A DNA stretch of 26,721 bases, taken from contig DAOUMF010000082.1 in assembly GCA_034411955.1 (NCBI GenBank), positions 1-26,721 of the forward strand, in the 5' to 3' direction. The position numbers and the translations under genes are program-made. Position 1 is the stretch's first letter; each line of letters starts with the position of its first letter. This DNA comes from DAOUMF01 sp034411955. GTDB lineage: Bacteria > Chloroflexota > Dehalococcoidia > SM23-28-2 > RBG-16-64-32. Positions 15,187-23,162 of this stretch are shown in pieces. The notes under the pieces are model-generated. The model made no database searches, was not told the origin of the DNA, and was given only the letters and a program-made list of their open reading frames with translations.

Positions 15187-15658
15187 CTTGGCCCCCTTTG
15201 GTCGATCCCCCTCTGGCGTTCCCCATCTGTTCGGCCCGCAGCCTGTAATGGGCGGCGGCGGTCTCCAACACCTGACGCAGAGTGTAGTCCGAAGTGCTTT
15301 CCAGGCTGGTCTTGCGGTTCAGATCCTCCGCTCTCAGGTCGCGAAGGAGGTTGGAGAAGCGGCGGTGGGCCAGTTGGAGGGAGATCGTTGCCTCCTGCAG
15401 AGATGGAAAGTTGGCGACCTCCATGTAGGGCGGCTGCGGCAGCGACACTGCCTTCGCCACCAGGCGGCCGTAGTAGAAGTTCACGTCGTCCACTGCCCGC
15501 TCCAGGATCCGCTTCGCGGAATCGCCTCCTGAGCGGTCCCGCTCGAACTCGTCAGGGGCTACCTCCTCGACGGCCGCCATGAGCGTCTCCAGCCCCCCTT
15601 GCAGGCGGCTCAGGATCGCCTCCAGTTCCATGGCGACGGTGGAAGTCTCTTCGCTCAT
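15164..15658 (-). CDS. DinB-superfamily four-helix protein
   Basis: A 164-residue mainly helical protein in the DinB/YfiT fold. The segments ILERAVDDVNFYYGRL (about residues 51-66), SLQEATISLQLAHRRF and TLRQVLETAAAHYRLRAEQM carry the layout of a DinB bundle, with His near 137 in the final helix. Many members bind a metal and act in thiol-dependent transfers; only some of the usual His ligands are evident, so activity is uncertain. Start ATG 15658 follows the DUF2203 stop by three bases, with GGAG inside that gene as ribosome site. The tail is rich in Gly, Arg and Asp. Confidence 0.72.
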   Translation of the reverse strand: MSEETSTVAMELEAILSRLQGGLETLMAAVEEVAPDEFERDRSGGDSAKRILERAVDDVNFYYGRLVAKAVSLPQPPYMEVANFPSLQEATISLQLAHRRFSNLLRDLRAEDLNRKTSLESTSDYTLRQVLETAAAHYRLRAEQMGNARGGSTKGGQDDPRDRR

Positions 15659-15661
15659 GTT

Positions 15662-16060
15662 CTACTCCAGCGGACATCTGCCAGCGAAGCCGGCGTCCAG
15701 CTCATGCCACCAGCGGATGTCCGGCTCCCCCAGCTTCCAGCACAGATACACGTCGCGGCCCTCCCGCTCCGCGCGGAAGTCGACGAGACCTTTGTCAATG
15801 TCTTTCAGCTCGCAGTCCATCTCCTGGATCCGCTCGATGAGGTGGTTCACCTCTGCTGCTGCCTTGGCCAGCTCCTGTCGCGTCTCATTCAGCTCCTTCT
15901 CGATGATGCGGCCGTTGGAGGACATGAGGTGGGCATACTCGGCGGCTTTCTGTTGGAGTCGGTCATGTTTGGACTTGCTCTCCTGTATCTGGGGGAGGAG
16001 CTGAATGAGGCGTGGGAGGAGAGAGTTGGCCTCGTCCAAGGTGAACCGTCGGCGCGTCAT
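15662..16060 (-). CDS. DUF2203 coiled-coil protein
   Basis: A 132-residue protein matching DUF2203: FTLDEANSLLPRLIQLLPQI at the N-terminus, a long alpha-helical coiled-coil to about residue 85, and the conserved C-terminal GLVDFRAEREGRDVYLCW and GEPDIRWWHELDAGFAGR. Function is unknown. The frame stays open to 16102, but family alignment begins at MTRRRFTLDEAN, so ATG 16060 is chosen. A -10 hexamer lies 12 bases upstream, leaving little room for a leader. It heads the leftward DUF2203-DinB-epimerase-GDPD cluster. Confidence 0.88.
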   Translation of the reverse strand: MTRRRFTLDEANSLLPRLIQLLPQIQESKSKHDRLQQKAAEYAHLMSSNGRIIEKELNETRQELAKAAAEVNHLIERIQEMDCELKDIDKGLVDFRAEREGRDVYLCWKLGEPDIRWWHELDAGFAGRCPLE

Positions 16061-16072
16061 GACGCCTAGGCA

Positions 16073-16102
16073 AGTATAGGAGGTAGAGGGCGCCGCGGGC
16101 AA
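16073..16102 (-). promoter_or_regulatory. Promoter of the DUF2203-led cluster
   Basis: On the minus strand: TTGCCC (16097-16102), 18-bp spacer, TATACT (16073-16078). Twelve bases separate the -10 from the ATG at 16060, so the transcript leader would be only about six bases. Confidence 0.55.
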
Positions 16103-16165
16103 GCTTTGTGGCCCGGCACCGGCTCAGCCCACGAGGGCGAGCCAGCGGGTTTCCGCCTGCGCTGC

Positions 16166-16981
16166 TTAGCCGTGCATCTCGGTCGGTTTTCGAACGCCCT
16201 CCTCGGTCACGTAGGCGGTCACGAGTCGTGCCGGTATCACTTCGAAGTACACGTTGCGAACCTCCAGCCAGCGCTCGCGGGTGACCTCGCGTCGTTCGCC
16301 TTCCTCTACGGCGAAGCGTTGGGGCTGGGAAGGCGCCGCTACCTTCAGCGTGTCCGCCAGGACGTACACCGGCACCTTCTCAGCTCGCGCCGCCAGGGCC
16401 AGCAGGTGAGTGCCTACCTTGTTCACGAACGATCCGTCCGGCCGCACGCTGTCCGCCCCCACCACCACTGCCTCCGCCTCGCGGACGAAGAGCGCCATTT
16501 GGGCCTCCGTGATCAGGGTGATGGAGGTGCCGTGCCCGGCCAGCGCCCGGGCCATCCGGAGCCCCTCGTACAGGGGCCGCGACTCGCTGACGATGACGCG
16601 CCGAGGGTGCAGTCGGCCCAGTACCTCGATCACAGCCGATGAGTAGGTGAGGGTAATGAGAGTGTCCTGCGGGATGACCCCCCGGGCCGTGGCGGTCATG
16701 CCGTCCGCCGCCGCCTCCAGCCTCTCGATAGCATCCGCGACGCCCTGAGCGGGATCGCGTGATGCCTGGTAGCGCTCCCAGGCGAGCGCCATGGCGTTCT
16801 CGATAGCGGCCATCATCGGCCGAGCCAGCACCAGGGCGCGGGCGCACTCCCGCAGTTCCTTATTCTTCGCCCCGGGCGCCACCTCCGCCAGCGCCCTCAG
16901 GGCCTCCAGCGCCAACTGCCGCGCGCCGTGCTCGTGGTCCTCCCGGATGCGTTTGACGGCGGCAGTGATCTCTTGTCGCAT
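16166..16981 (-). CDS. eIF-2B alpha/beta/delta-like protein (sugar-phosphate isomerase relative)
   Basis: A 271-residue protein of the eIF-2B/MtnA/ribose-1,5-bisphosphate isomerase superfamily. Residues 1-110 are helical; the C-terminal Rossmann-like half has LTYSSAVIEVL, RVIVSESRP, ITLITEAQMAL, VVVGADSVRPDGSFVNKVGT (about residues 168-187) and VPVYVLADTLK. Asp in GADSV is conserved. The cysteine that acts in MtnA and R15P isomerases (in THC) is replaced (LTYSS), so catalysis of that kind is doubtful. Bacteria lack eIF2, so a translation role is unlikely. ATG 16981 is chosen; the longer open frame back to 17299 is antisense to the CDGSH gene. Confidence 0.85.
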   Translation of the reverse strand: MRQEITAAVKRIREDHEHGARQLALEALRALAEVAPGAKNKELRECARALVLARPMMAAIENAMALAWERYQASRDPAQGVADAIERLEAAADGMTATARGVIPQDTLITLTYSSAVIEVLGRLHPRRVIVSESRPLYEGLRMARALAGHGTSITLITEAQMALFVREAEAVVVGADSVRPDGSFVNKVGTHLLALAARAEKVPVYVLADTLKVAAPSQPQRFAVEEGERREVTRERWLEVRNVYFEVIPARLVTAYVTEEGVRKPTEMHG

Positions 16982-16994
16982 GGCCTTGCCCGAC

Positions 16995-17023
16995 AGTCTA
17001 TCGCAGGTCGCCCGTTTAGTCAC
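16995..17023 (-). promoter_or_regulatory. Promoter of the eIF-2B-like gene
   Basis: On the minus strand: GTGACT (17018-17023), 17-bp spacer, TAGACT (16995-17000), then 13 bases to the ATG at 16981, giving a leader of about seven bases. Confidence 0.45.
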
Positions 17024-17099
17024 GCCGCAGATTGCGACAGCGTCTTCTGCTATCATCGAAGGAGAAGGTTTCGCGCGTGATCCGGAAGGAGCTATCGAC

Positions 17100-17303
17100 T
17101 TGGAAGAGGTCAGGATCAAAGTCCGTCTGAATGGTCCGTACCGAGTCCAGGGCCCGGTGATCCTTGAGGATGCTGAGGGCAACCAGTTTGAGCTGCCGGA
17201 TGAGGTTTTCGTCCTCTGCCGCTGTGGCGGCTCCCAGAACAAGCCCTTCTGCGACGCCAGCCACCAGCGGATAGGGTTCCAGGCGGAAACCAAGGCCAAA
17301 TAG
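17100..17303 (+). CDS. CDGSH-type [2Fe-2S] mini-protein
   Basis: A 67-residue protein ending in a perfect CDGSH iron-sulfur motif, CRCGGSQNKPFCDASH (C-x-C-x2-S-x3-P-x-C-D-x2-H, residues about 42-57), which binds a [2Fe-2S] cluster through three Cys and one His. The front half (KVRLNGPYRVQGPVILEDAE) is the short beta region found in prokaryotic CDGSH proteins. No membrane anchor is present, unlike mitoNEET. TTG at 17100 is chosen because GGAAGGAG lies eight bases upstream. It diverges from the eIF-2B-like gene. Redox or cluster-transfer roles are known for the family; the partner is unknown. Confidence 0.88.
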   Translation: MEEVRIKVRLNGPYRVQGPVILEDAEGNQFELPDEVFVLCRCGGSQNKPFCDASHQRIGFQAETKAK

Positions 17304-17403
17304 CTTCAGACGGCGGAGAATTCCACCTTCTTACGTCGCGGGGTGAATCCGTGAGGGCGGGCGCGTCGTAGCAATGAATGAAGGGTTCCCCTCCCTTTGA
17401 GCG

Positions 17404-17430
17404 CCCCTGCGGCAACACCCGCCGCAGGGG
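17404..17430. terminator. Strong GC hairpin between convergent CDGSH and NUDIX genes
   Basis: CCCCTGCGGC (17404-17413) pairs perfectly with GCCGCAGGGG (17421-17430) across a seven-base loop; TTCTGCCTTT follows on the plus strand. Between convergent genes it most likely ends transcription, possibly from both sides. The rest of 17304-17516 shows no gene; a weaker AAGGG/CCCTT hairpin lies just upstream. Confidence 0.6.
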
Positions 17431-17516
17431 TTCTGCCTTTCAGCCACAGCGTCGCCGCGCTGGCGCTGGCGGAGGCGGTGTGAGAGGGGGTCAGGGCGAG
17501 GGCGGGATGGCCAGCG

Positions 17517-17939
17517 CTAGCGGCCCTCGTACACGCGCGAGAGCGCATCGGCGAGGCCCGGCACCGTCTGCAGGGTCGGCACCTCATGCGGCCTCACCCA
17601 ACGGCTGTCCGTGTGCTCCCAGTCGAGCCGCAGGCGCTGCGGCCGCAGGAGTTCGAACAGGAACGGGTGCACCGTCCAGCGCGTATCGATCGACTCATCG
17701 ACGACGACGAGGGGCTCGCCCTCGGCCAGCAGCCGCACGTCTCGCCGACCCAGGCCCACCTCCTCCTCGATCTCGCGATACGCCTGCTCGAGGGGCGAAT
17801 GGGCCTCGAGGTAGCCGCTGACCCCCGCCCAGCGACCGCGATACGTCCCCACCCGTCCGCTGCGGCGCAGCAGCAGCACCTCAGCGGCGTCTTTCCCGCG
17901 CCGCAGCAGGAAGCACGTCACCACATTCACGTCGCGCAT
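17517..17939 (-). CDS. NUDIX hydrolase
   Basis: A 140-residue NUDIX pyrophosphohydrolase acting on a nucleoside diphosphate linked to another group. The catalytic helix REIEEEVGL (RExxEExGx) is intact near residues 55-63, preceded by GYLEAHSPLEQAY. The loop before the helix is one residue shorter than the classical G-x5-E-x7-REUxEExGU box and the first Glu is shifted, as in the subfamily that carries VLLLRRSGRVGTYRGRWAGVSG. Substrate unknown. The ATG at 17939 has no ribosome site, but TATACT (17949-17954) lies nine bases upstream, suggesting a leaderless message. Confidence 0.9.
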   Translation of the reverse strand: MRDVNVVTCFLLRRGKDAAEVLLLRRSGRVGTYRGRWAGVSGYLEAHSPLEQAYREIEEEVGLGRRDVRLLAEGEPLVVVDESIDTRWTVHPFLFELLRPQRLRLDWEHTDSRWVRPHEVPTLQTVPGLADALSRVYEGR

Positions 17940-17995
17940 ACCGTTCGCAGTATAGCGCGCATCCTTCTTGCCAGTCCTTCCTCTCGCTAAGTAGA

Positions 17996-19576
17996 ATGGC
18001 TGAGTCTGGAGGAGGGCATCTGACGGTAGTTTCTGGATACTGGCCTAGCCAGGCCCCCTATGAGGAGTTCCCCCTCCCGGAGCTACTGCGCCGGTCGGCG
18101 GAGCGCTTCAGCGATAAGCCAGCCCTGATCGGCCCCGACGGCGCCACCCGCACCTACGGCGGGCTCTGGAGCCACGCTCGCAAGGTGGCGCGTTTCCTGC
18201 AGGATCACGGCATCGAGAAGGGTGACAAGGTGGGCATCCTGTCGCCCAACCACGTTGACTACCCCGCAGTGTTGTACGGTTGCCTTCTCGCCGGCGCCAC
18301 CGCGACGACCCTCAACCCCCTCTATCGTGAGCGTGAGATCGAATACCAGTTGGGCGACGCCGAGGCCGTCGCCCTGTTCGTCTTCGGGCCGATGGCCGCC
18401 GCGGCGGAGGCGGCACGTCAGAATCTCCCTCGGTTGCGCCACGTCTGGCCCATCGATGGCCTATCGGACCTGCTGGGTGGCGTCTCGGAGGAGCACCGGC
18501 CGGTGGCGATCAACCCTCGCGAGGACGTGGCCGTTCTGCCCTACTCCAGCGGCACGACCGGCCTCCCCAAGGGCGTCATGCTCACCCACTACAACATCGC
18601 CTGCAACGTGACGCAGCGCTCGGCGGCGGAGCAGTTGACCTCGCACGATGTCGGCGTGACCATCCTGCCCTTCTTCCACATCTACGGGATGACAGTGATC
18701 CTGAACAGAAGCCTCGCCCGCGGCGCCACCCTGGTCGTCATGCCCCGCTTCGACGTGGAGGAGATGTTGCACCTCGTGGCCACCTACGGAGTGACCAGCC
18801 TCTACATGGCGCCGCCGGCAGTCCTGGCCATGGCCAATGTGCCGAGACCATCCCGCTTCGATACCTCCTCCCTGCGAGAGATCCACTCCGGGGCGGCGCC
18901 TCTGCCCCCGGAGGTGGCGGTTCGGGCGAGGTCCCTCTACGGCTGCCCGGTGACCCAGGGCTACGGCCTCACGGAGACCAGCCCTACCACCAACACGACC
19001 CCTCTGGAGCGCATCAAGCTGGAGTCCTGCGGCCCGCCCGTCGCCGATACCTTCGAGAAGATCGTCAGCCTGGACACAGGCGAGGAGCTGCCTCCCGGCG
19101 ACGCGGGCGAGCTGGCGGTGCGGGGCCCGCAGGTGATGAAGGGCTACTGGAAACGCCCGGCGGAGACCAGCGAGTGCCTGAGCGAGGACGGCTGGCTGCG
19201 CACCGGCGACATCGGCTGGCTGGACGAGGACGGCTACCTGTACATCCTCGACCGGAAGAAGGAGATGATCAAGTACAAGGGCTACCAGGTGGCCCCGGCC
19301 GAGCTCGAGGCCGTCCTCCACGAGCACCCGGCCGTCCTCGATGCCGCCGTCATCCCCAAGCCGCACGCCGAGGGCGGCGAGGCCCCCAAGGCCCTGGTCG
19401 TGCTCAGGGAGGGCTTCCAGGCCAGCCCCGAAGAGCTGATCGCCTTCGTGGCCGAGAAGGTGGCGCCCTACAAGAAGATCCGCGAGGTGGAGTACATATC
19501 GGAGGTTCCCAGGACGGCCTCCGGCAAGATCCTCCGCCGCCACCTCATTGAGCGCGAGCGCGGCCGAAAGGCCTGA
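17996..19576 (+). CDS. Acyl-CoA synthetase, AMP-binding (4-coumarate-CoA ligase type)
   Basis: The 526-residue class I adenylate-forming enzyme activates a carboxylic acid with ATP and joins it to CoA. YSSGTTGLPKGVMLTH (about residues 183-198) is the AMP/P-loop motif, QGYGLTETSP the substrate/adenine motif (about 321), GWLRTGD near 399, RKKEMIKYKGYQVAPAELE the hinge and A8 region, and PRTASGKILRR the catalytic lysine near 516. LPFFHIYGM resembles 4CL/luciferase enzymes; substrate cannot be assigned. ATG 17996 lacks a ribosome site. GGAGGAGGG at 18008-18016 inside the frame raises the minor possibility of a later non-ATG start (CTG 18020). No operon partner is adjacent. Confidence 0.95.
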   Translation: MAESGGGHLTVVSGYWPSQAPYEEFPLPELLRRSAERFSDKPALIGPDGATRTYGGLWSHARKVARFLQDHGIEKGDKVGILSPNHVDYPAVLYGCLLAGATATTLNPLYREREIEYQLGDAEAVALFVFGPMAAAAEAARQNLPRLRHVWPIDGLSDLLGGVSEEHRPVAINPREDVAVLPYSSGTTGLPKGVMLTHYNIACNVTQRSAAEQLTSHDVGVTILPFFHIYGMTVILNRSLARGATLVVMPRFDVEEMLHLVATYGVTSLYMAPPAVLAMANVPRPSRFDTSSLREIHSGAAPLPPEVAVRARSLYGCPVTQGYGLTETSPTTNTTPLERIKLESCGPPVADTFEKIVSLDTGEELPPGDAGELAVRGPQVMKGYWKRPAETSECLSEDGWLRTGDIGWLDEDGYLYILDRKKEMIKYKGYQVAPAELEAVLHEHPAVLDAAVIPKPHAEGGEAPKALVVLREGFQASPEELIAFVAEKVAPYKKIREVEYISEVPRTASGKILRRHLIERERGRKA

Positions 19577-19635
19577 TCGACCCGCCCGCCGCCGCCCTCG
19601 TCCTCGCCCGCCGCTTCCGCCCGTAGGGCTTCCGA

Positions 19636-19664
19636 TTGGCACTTCTTCCACAAGACGGGATAAA
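19636..19664 (+). promoter_or_regulatory. Promoter of the unknown membrane-anchored protein
   Basis: TTGGCA (19636-19641), 17-bp spacer, GATAAA (19659-19664). The expected transcript starts near 19671, leaving about 45 bases before the ATG at 19716. Confidence 0.5.
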
Positions 19665-19715
19665 CTAGCACCACCAGCCCAAGCTTATGGGGTCGGCCGC
19701 TGGAGCAAGGCCACA

Positions 19716-20789
19716 ATGGGGACGATACTAATCGGGCTCAAACGCGATCGTGCTGAGGTCAAGCAGTGCCATGTCAATGTCTGGACGCTTCCCGGCTGGC
19801 CAGGCGAGTTGCACTTTCTTGATATAGGAATATGGATAGCCAACACTTCGGAGGAACTGATCGAGCATTTCGACCTCGGAATTCCTGCCAGACTGGAAGA
19901 GTGCGAGGCGACCTGTTTGGTGAGCCGGGTAAGCGACCGCAAGATATGGCAACTAGTTTTCCCGGACTGCACAGGCATCATAGATCAGCCCGAAGGACAC
20001 TGGCACCGCACCCTGATGCGCCCGGACAGTCCCTTGCGGATGACCAACGTGACTATCCAGCCCATTCAGGAGTACGCTCGCGATTTCAGTCTGTGGAGAA
20101 TCCTCCTTCGAAAAGCCCTGCCACCGTCTAAGGAAGCGTACATACGCGTTCGCTTCAAGATAAAGAGCGTCTTCGGCGGGGCCTTCGGCGCGATCCAAGT
20201 CTCAAGAGACCTGGTGTTCTACGAAAGCGTGCGCACTTACGACATCCGCATCAACGAAATGCGAGAACAGGCTGACCTTGACCCGATCCTTGAACTCTTT
20301 GAGAACCTCTCGCCCATTGGCCGCATAAATGCCTTCTTGATAGTGAGACCCGGTTATACCCCCCGCGTTGTGTCACGAACCAGACACATACGACTACTCG
20401 AAGGTAAGAGATGGGAAGCCTATTTGGACCGCAGGCTTAGCGTGGTGGGAGGGCCGCCCAAGCTCGTCATCTACTCATGGCGGTCTCCCTGGGAGGAGCC
20501 GTCCGTCGAAGAGTTCAGGGCATTCGCAAGTTTCCACCGAGACCTCGGAAGGCTGCATGCTCCCACGGTTTCCATAGGCATTGTCCTCTCCCTCCTGGCA
20601 GTGGCCGTTGCTCAGCCAGACTGGGTGAAGGATAGGGCGGAATCAATTAGCGACTTCGCGCAAGAAAACCCTTTGATCGCGGCTGCAGTCGTGGTCGTTC
20701 CACTACTGCTGTACTTTTTTGCGCGCTTCGTAAAACGCTTCGCCGAGACGATTGATGCTCTGCTCTATGGCACCAGACTGGGATCCTAA
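19716..20789 (+). CDS. Unknown protein with two C-terminal membrane helices
   Basis: A 357-residue protein I do not recognise. Residues 1-280 appear soluble and rich in beta strands (MGTILIGLKRDRAEV, FLDIGIWIANTSEELIEHFD, KLVIYSWRSPWEEPS). Two hydrophobic helices follow at about 288-306 (VSIGIVLSLLAVAVAQ) and 326-345 (AAVVVVPLLLYFFARFV) with an acidic linker. No signal peptide, so the large domain should face the cytoplasm. Start ATG 19716 has AAGG upstream; the frame is open further back into the synthetase gene without support. Composition is AT-richer than the surroundings (27 of 60 G+C in 19801-19860). It converges on the ASCH gene with six bases between stops and may belong to the same acquired segment. 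Confidence 0.7.
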   Translation: MGTILIGLKRDRAEVKQCHVNVWTLPGWPGELHFLDIGIWIANTSEELIEHFDLGIPARLEECEATCLVSRVSDRKIWQLVFPDCTGIIDQPEGHWHRTLMRPDSPLRMTNVTIQPIQEYARDFSLWRILLRKALPPSKEAYIRVRFKIKSVFGGAFGAIQVSRDLVFYESVRTYDIRINEMREQADLDPILELFENLSPIGRINAFLIVRPGYTPRVVSRTRHIRLLEGKRWEAYLDRRLSVVGGPPKLVIYSWRSPWEEPSVEEFRAFASFHRDLGRLHAPTVSIGIVLSLLAVAVAQPDWVKDRAESISDFAQENPLIAAAVVVVPLLLYFFARFVKRFAETIDALLYGTRLGS

Positions 20790-20795
20790 CGACAG

Positions 20796-21281
20796 TTAGC
20801 AAACCCCAGTTGCCAGCGGCAAGCCAGGAGCCGCCGCAGCCACCTTCCCGTGATCGCTGCTCGAAAGCCGCTGCATTAGCGGCTCATCCGCCGTGATCCG
20901 GCGCTGAAACTGGGGCGGCCAGAACCGCGGTACCACTTGTCGCAGCGCTGCCAAGCTTACAGGCTCGACCCACCGTCTCACGTGGCCAATCTCCAATGCG
21001 TACCCCACTCTAGCTCCTCGGAAATACGCTGAGAATCTCTCCTTCGGCACTGAAGAGAATCGCCCGAACCTCCTCCACAGCTCCTTCGGGCTGCCCGAAT
21101 GCACCTCACCACACGTGAACTGCCCAACGATTGCCTGCCTGGGAGCGGTGCAATACATGTACACAAGACCGCCGCGACCGACGCCAGGTCTCCTCCTCCT
21201 CAGCTCGAACCGCTTTTGCCCAGCGAATATGGCACTGACGAACTCCGGCTTTATTGAAAGGATAATGCCTTCTGCTTCCAA
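20796..21281 (-). CDS. ASCH-domain (PUA-like) protein
   Basis: The 161-residue protein carries the ASCH signature GxKxxExR exactly: G21-Q-K23-R-F-E26-L-R28, within IKPEFVSAIFAGQKRFELRR. A conserved second strand (VYMYCTAPRQAIVGQF) and FSAYFRG follow. ASCH domains are RNA-binding or RNA/base-modifying PUA-like folds; some cut N4-acetylcytidine nucleosides or act as ribonucleases. The TTG start at 21281 is supported by AAGGAGG at 21290-21296, eight bases upstream and inside the preceding gene. It overlaps the upstream fusion-protein gene by 31 bp, so the two products are surely made together. Confidence 0.8.
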   Translation of the reverse strand: MEAEGIILSIKPEFVSAIFAGQKRFELRRRRPGVGRGGLVYMYCTAPRQAIVGQFTCGEVHSGSPKELWRRFGRFSSVPKERFSAYFRGARVGYALEIGHVRRWVEPVSLAALRQVVPRFWPPQFQRRITADEPLMQRLSSSDHGKVAAAAPGLPLATGVC

Positions 21282-23059
21282 CCAGCCGCCCTCCTTATTT
21301 CACAGGCCGTTTCAAAGTCGATGCGACGCATCGTAATCGGATTGTACCGGGGCACTATCTCTCTAATCGCTTCCAGACCTAGTTTCCTTTCCATCTCGTG
21401 ATACCAATCGAACTTTAGGGCGAGAACCTTCCCAGCGTTCTGCCCCTTCGTCGGAGCCGTCGCTAACAGGTGTTCCAGACTGTACACTCCTAGGTTTCCA
21501 AATTTCGCAAACAACTCCCTTGGTTCATCCACCCACGGCTCTAGTAGCTTTGCCTCCCCGATCAGTCGGCTCGGCCCCGAAGCTCGCTCGGTCTCATAGA
21601 AGAACAGTGGGGCTCCCCGCCTGAGTCCGCGGTAGGCGGTAGGAGATCGGTAGTACACATTGTCCGTCCGCAGCTGAACCCGCGCCGGAGGCAGTAGTTG
21701 CTGCACGCTTGTCAATGGGATTAGATTCGACACGAACCTCTCCCTTATGGGAATCACCGCGCCATCTACGTGCCGCTCCACGATCAACGGGAAAAACATG
21801 CTCTCCACGTCGACCGCATCCAAGCACGAATCCTCGGTGCGCGGCGAGCTCACCGGCTCCAAACCCACGAACACTAGCGGAACCCCCATCGCATTCGCCG
21901 CTTCTACTGCCCTGCGGTAGCTAGCCTCTTCCTCGCGATATGCCGTAACCACCAAACACCGGCTTCGACTGCCCCCCGACCGTCCGGTCATGTCGAAGTC
22001 GCTAACAGCTGTGAAGGAATACTCGCTAGTCGCTTCGGTGTGGAACCCGCGTTCTGTGAAGAGGTATCGCCTGACAAACGGGTGAAAATCACGCTGCAGC
22101 AGGATTCCTCGAACCAACCGCTTACCCCAAACCCATTCCCACGAGCCGCCACGGTAGCGTCTCGGCGAAACTCCCTCCAACTGGAACCCATACCGGAGCA
22201 GCAACCTTTCCAGTTCACCACGCCGTTCGTCCGCCACCGTGATGTACAGCTTCTCAACACCTTCCTGAGCAGCCCTCAGGATTACGGCGTACAGCAGCCT
22301 CGGGCCAACTCCTGTCCCCTGGAAGCGCGGCAATATGAAAAGAGTCGACACCTTTCGCACGTCTGCCCCCTTGTCAGACGTCAAGGCGATTCCTGCCTTG
22401 TCCGGTCCGTAGGTCGCCACGAAAGCCTCAGCCTCACCCCGCCGAAGCGCCGGCAGCTTCCCGTCCAGCCACGTGTCTACCTCCGGGTAGAGTTCGCGCA
22501 GTTGCGGGAAAGCACGGCGGACGTCATCAACCTCCGACGCGTCAATCGTGTGGACGCTGAACGTAACTTGTATGCCGCGGATAGTCTCAAATATGCTCGC
22601 GTAGTCCTGCTTTCGCAGCCTGAACTCGCGGTAGCCTCTGATCAGCTCGTCTGCGAGCGCTACGAGCAGCCGTTCCCGCAGTTCATGGACTCCATCAAAG
22701 TGGTCATATTTCACGTCGACGTCACTGAGCCATCTCCTGACCTTGTCCGGCCTGGACGATTCCCCTTTCACTAGCACCAGCCGCCGCTTTCCTTGTTCAA
22801 GGGCCCGGTTCCATTCTCTTTGGACGCCGCTTGTCACCTCTCTTCCAATCAGCACTACGAAAATGTCGCATTCGTCTACCTTCGTTAGGTACGACTGGGC
22901 AACTGGATCTGCAGAGGCCGGCGTGTACTCGAATAGCCACGGACGCGTCAATTTCAATGATTTGATGGCATCGGCGCACACCCTGCGCTCTCGGTGGAAC
23001 TCGCCCTGCGCCGAGCTTACAAAGACGATCAGTGGATTTTCAGTTGGCTTCATGTCCAC
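21251..23059 (-). CDS. DUF4062/TIR-like + GNAT acetyltransferase + PUA-like fusion protein
   Basis: A 602-residue three-part protein. Residues 10-140: IVFVSSAQGEFHRERR and DECDIFVVLIGREVTSGVQ match the DUF4062/TIR-like nucleotide-sensing fold, with Glu82 in the position of the TIR catalytic Glu. Residues about 165-345: a GNAT domain with VSTLFILPRFQGTGVGPRLL (acetyl-CoA loop at 245-252) and ERLLLRYGFQLEG. Residues about 465-600: a PUA/EVE-like domain (NVYYRSPTAYRGLRRGAPLF, SRLIGEAKLLEP, NLGVYSLEHLL). The middle segment 350-460 is unassigned. GTG 23059 has GGAG six bases upstream; ATG 23053 is the alternative. G+C is low (29 of 60 in 21481-21540). Combination suggests tRNA or nucleotide modification or defence; function unknown. 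Confidence 0.75.
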   Translation of the reverse strand: MDMKPTENPLIVFVSSAQGEFHRERRVCADAIKSLKLTRPWLFEYTPASADPVAQSYLTKVDECDIFVVLIGREVTSGVQREWNRALEQGKRRLVLVKGESSRPDKVRRWLSDVDVKYDHFDGVHELRERLLVALADELIRGYREFRLRKQDYASIFETIRGIQVTFSVHTIDASEVDDVRRAFPQLRELYPEVDTWLDGKLPALRRGEAEAFVATYGPDKAGIALTSDKGADVRKVSTLFILPRFQGTGVGPRLLYAVILRAAQEGVEKLYITVADERRGELERLLLRYGFQLEGVSPRRYRGGSWEWVWGKRLVRGILLQRDFHPFVRRYLFTERGFHTEATSEYSFTAVSDFDMTGRSGGSRSRCLVVTAYREEEASYRRAVEAANAMGVPLVFVGLEPVSSPRTEDSCLDAVDVESMFFPLIVERHVDGAVIPIRERFVSNLIPLTSVQQLLPPARVQLRTDNVYYRSPTAYRGLRRGAPLFFYETERASGPSRLIGEAKLLEPWVDEPRELFAKFGNLGVYSLEHLLATAPTKGQNAGKVLALKFDWYHEMERKLGLEAIREIVPRYNPITMRRIDFETACEIRRAAGWKQKALSFQ

Positions 23060-23162
23060 TGTGTGCTCCGGCTGATCCGAAGCGTAAGTTTACTGCCTCC
23101 TGGGAACGCGGCGCCAGCCGCCAAAGCAGAGACGCGTCTACTTTCCCCCGAACGTGTGTTCC

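Noticed and set aside
16982..17299. N-terminal extension of the eIF-2B-like frame
   Set aside because: It runs antisense to the CDGSH gene and has no family similarity.
17404..17430. Start of a CRISPR-like or tandem repeat region
   Set aside because: Only one hairpin is present, with no repeated units at regular spacing.
18461..19651. Long antisense open frame opposite the acyl-CoA synthetase
   Set aside because: It has no recognisable motif and mirrors a certain gene; the composition is typical of antisense shadows.
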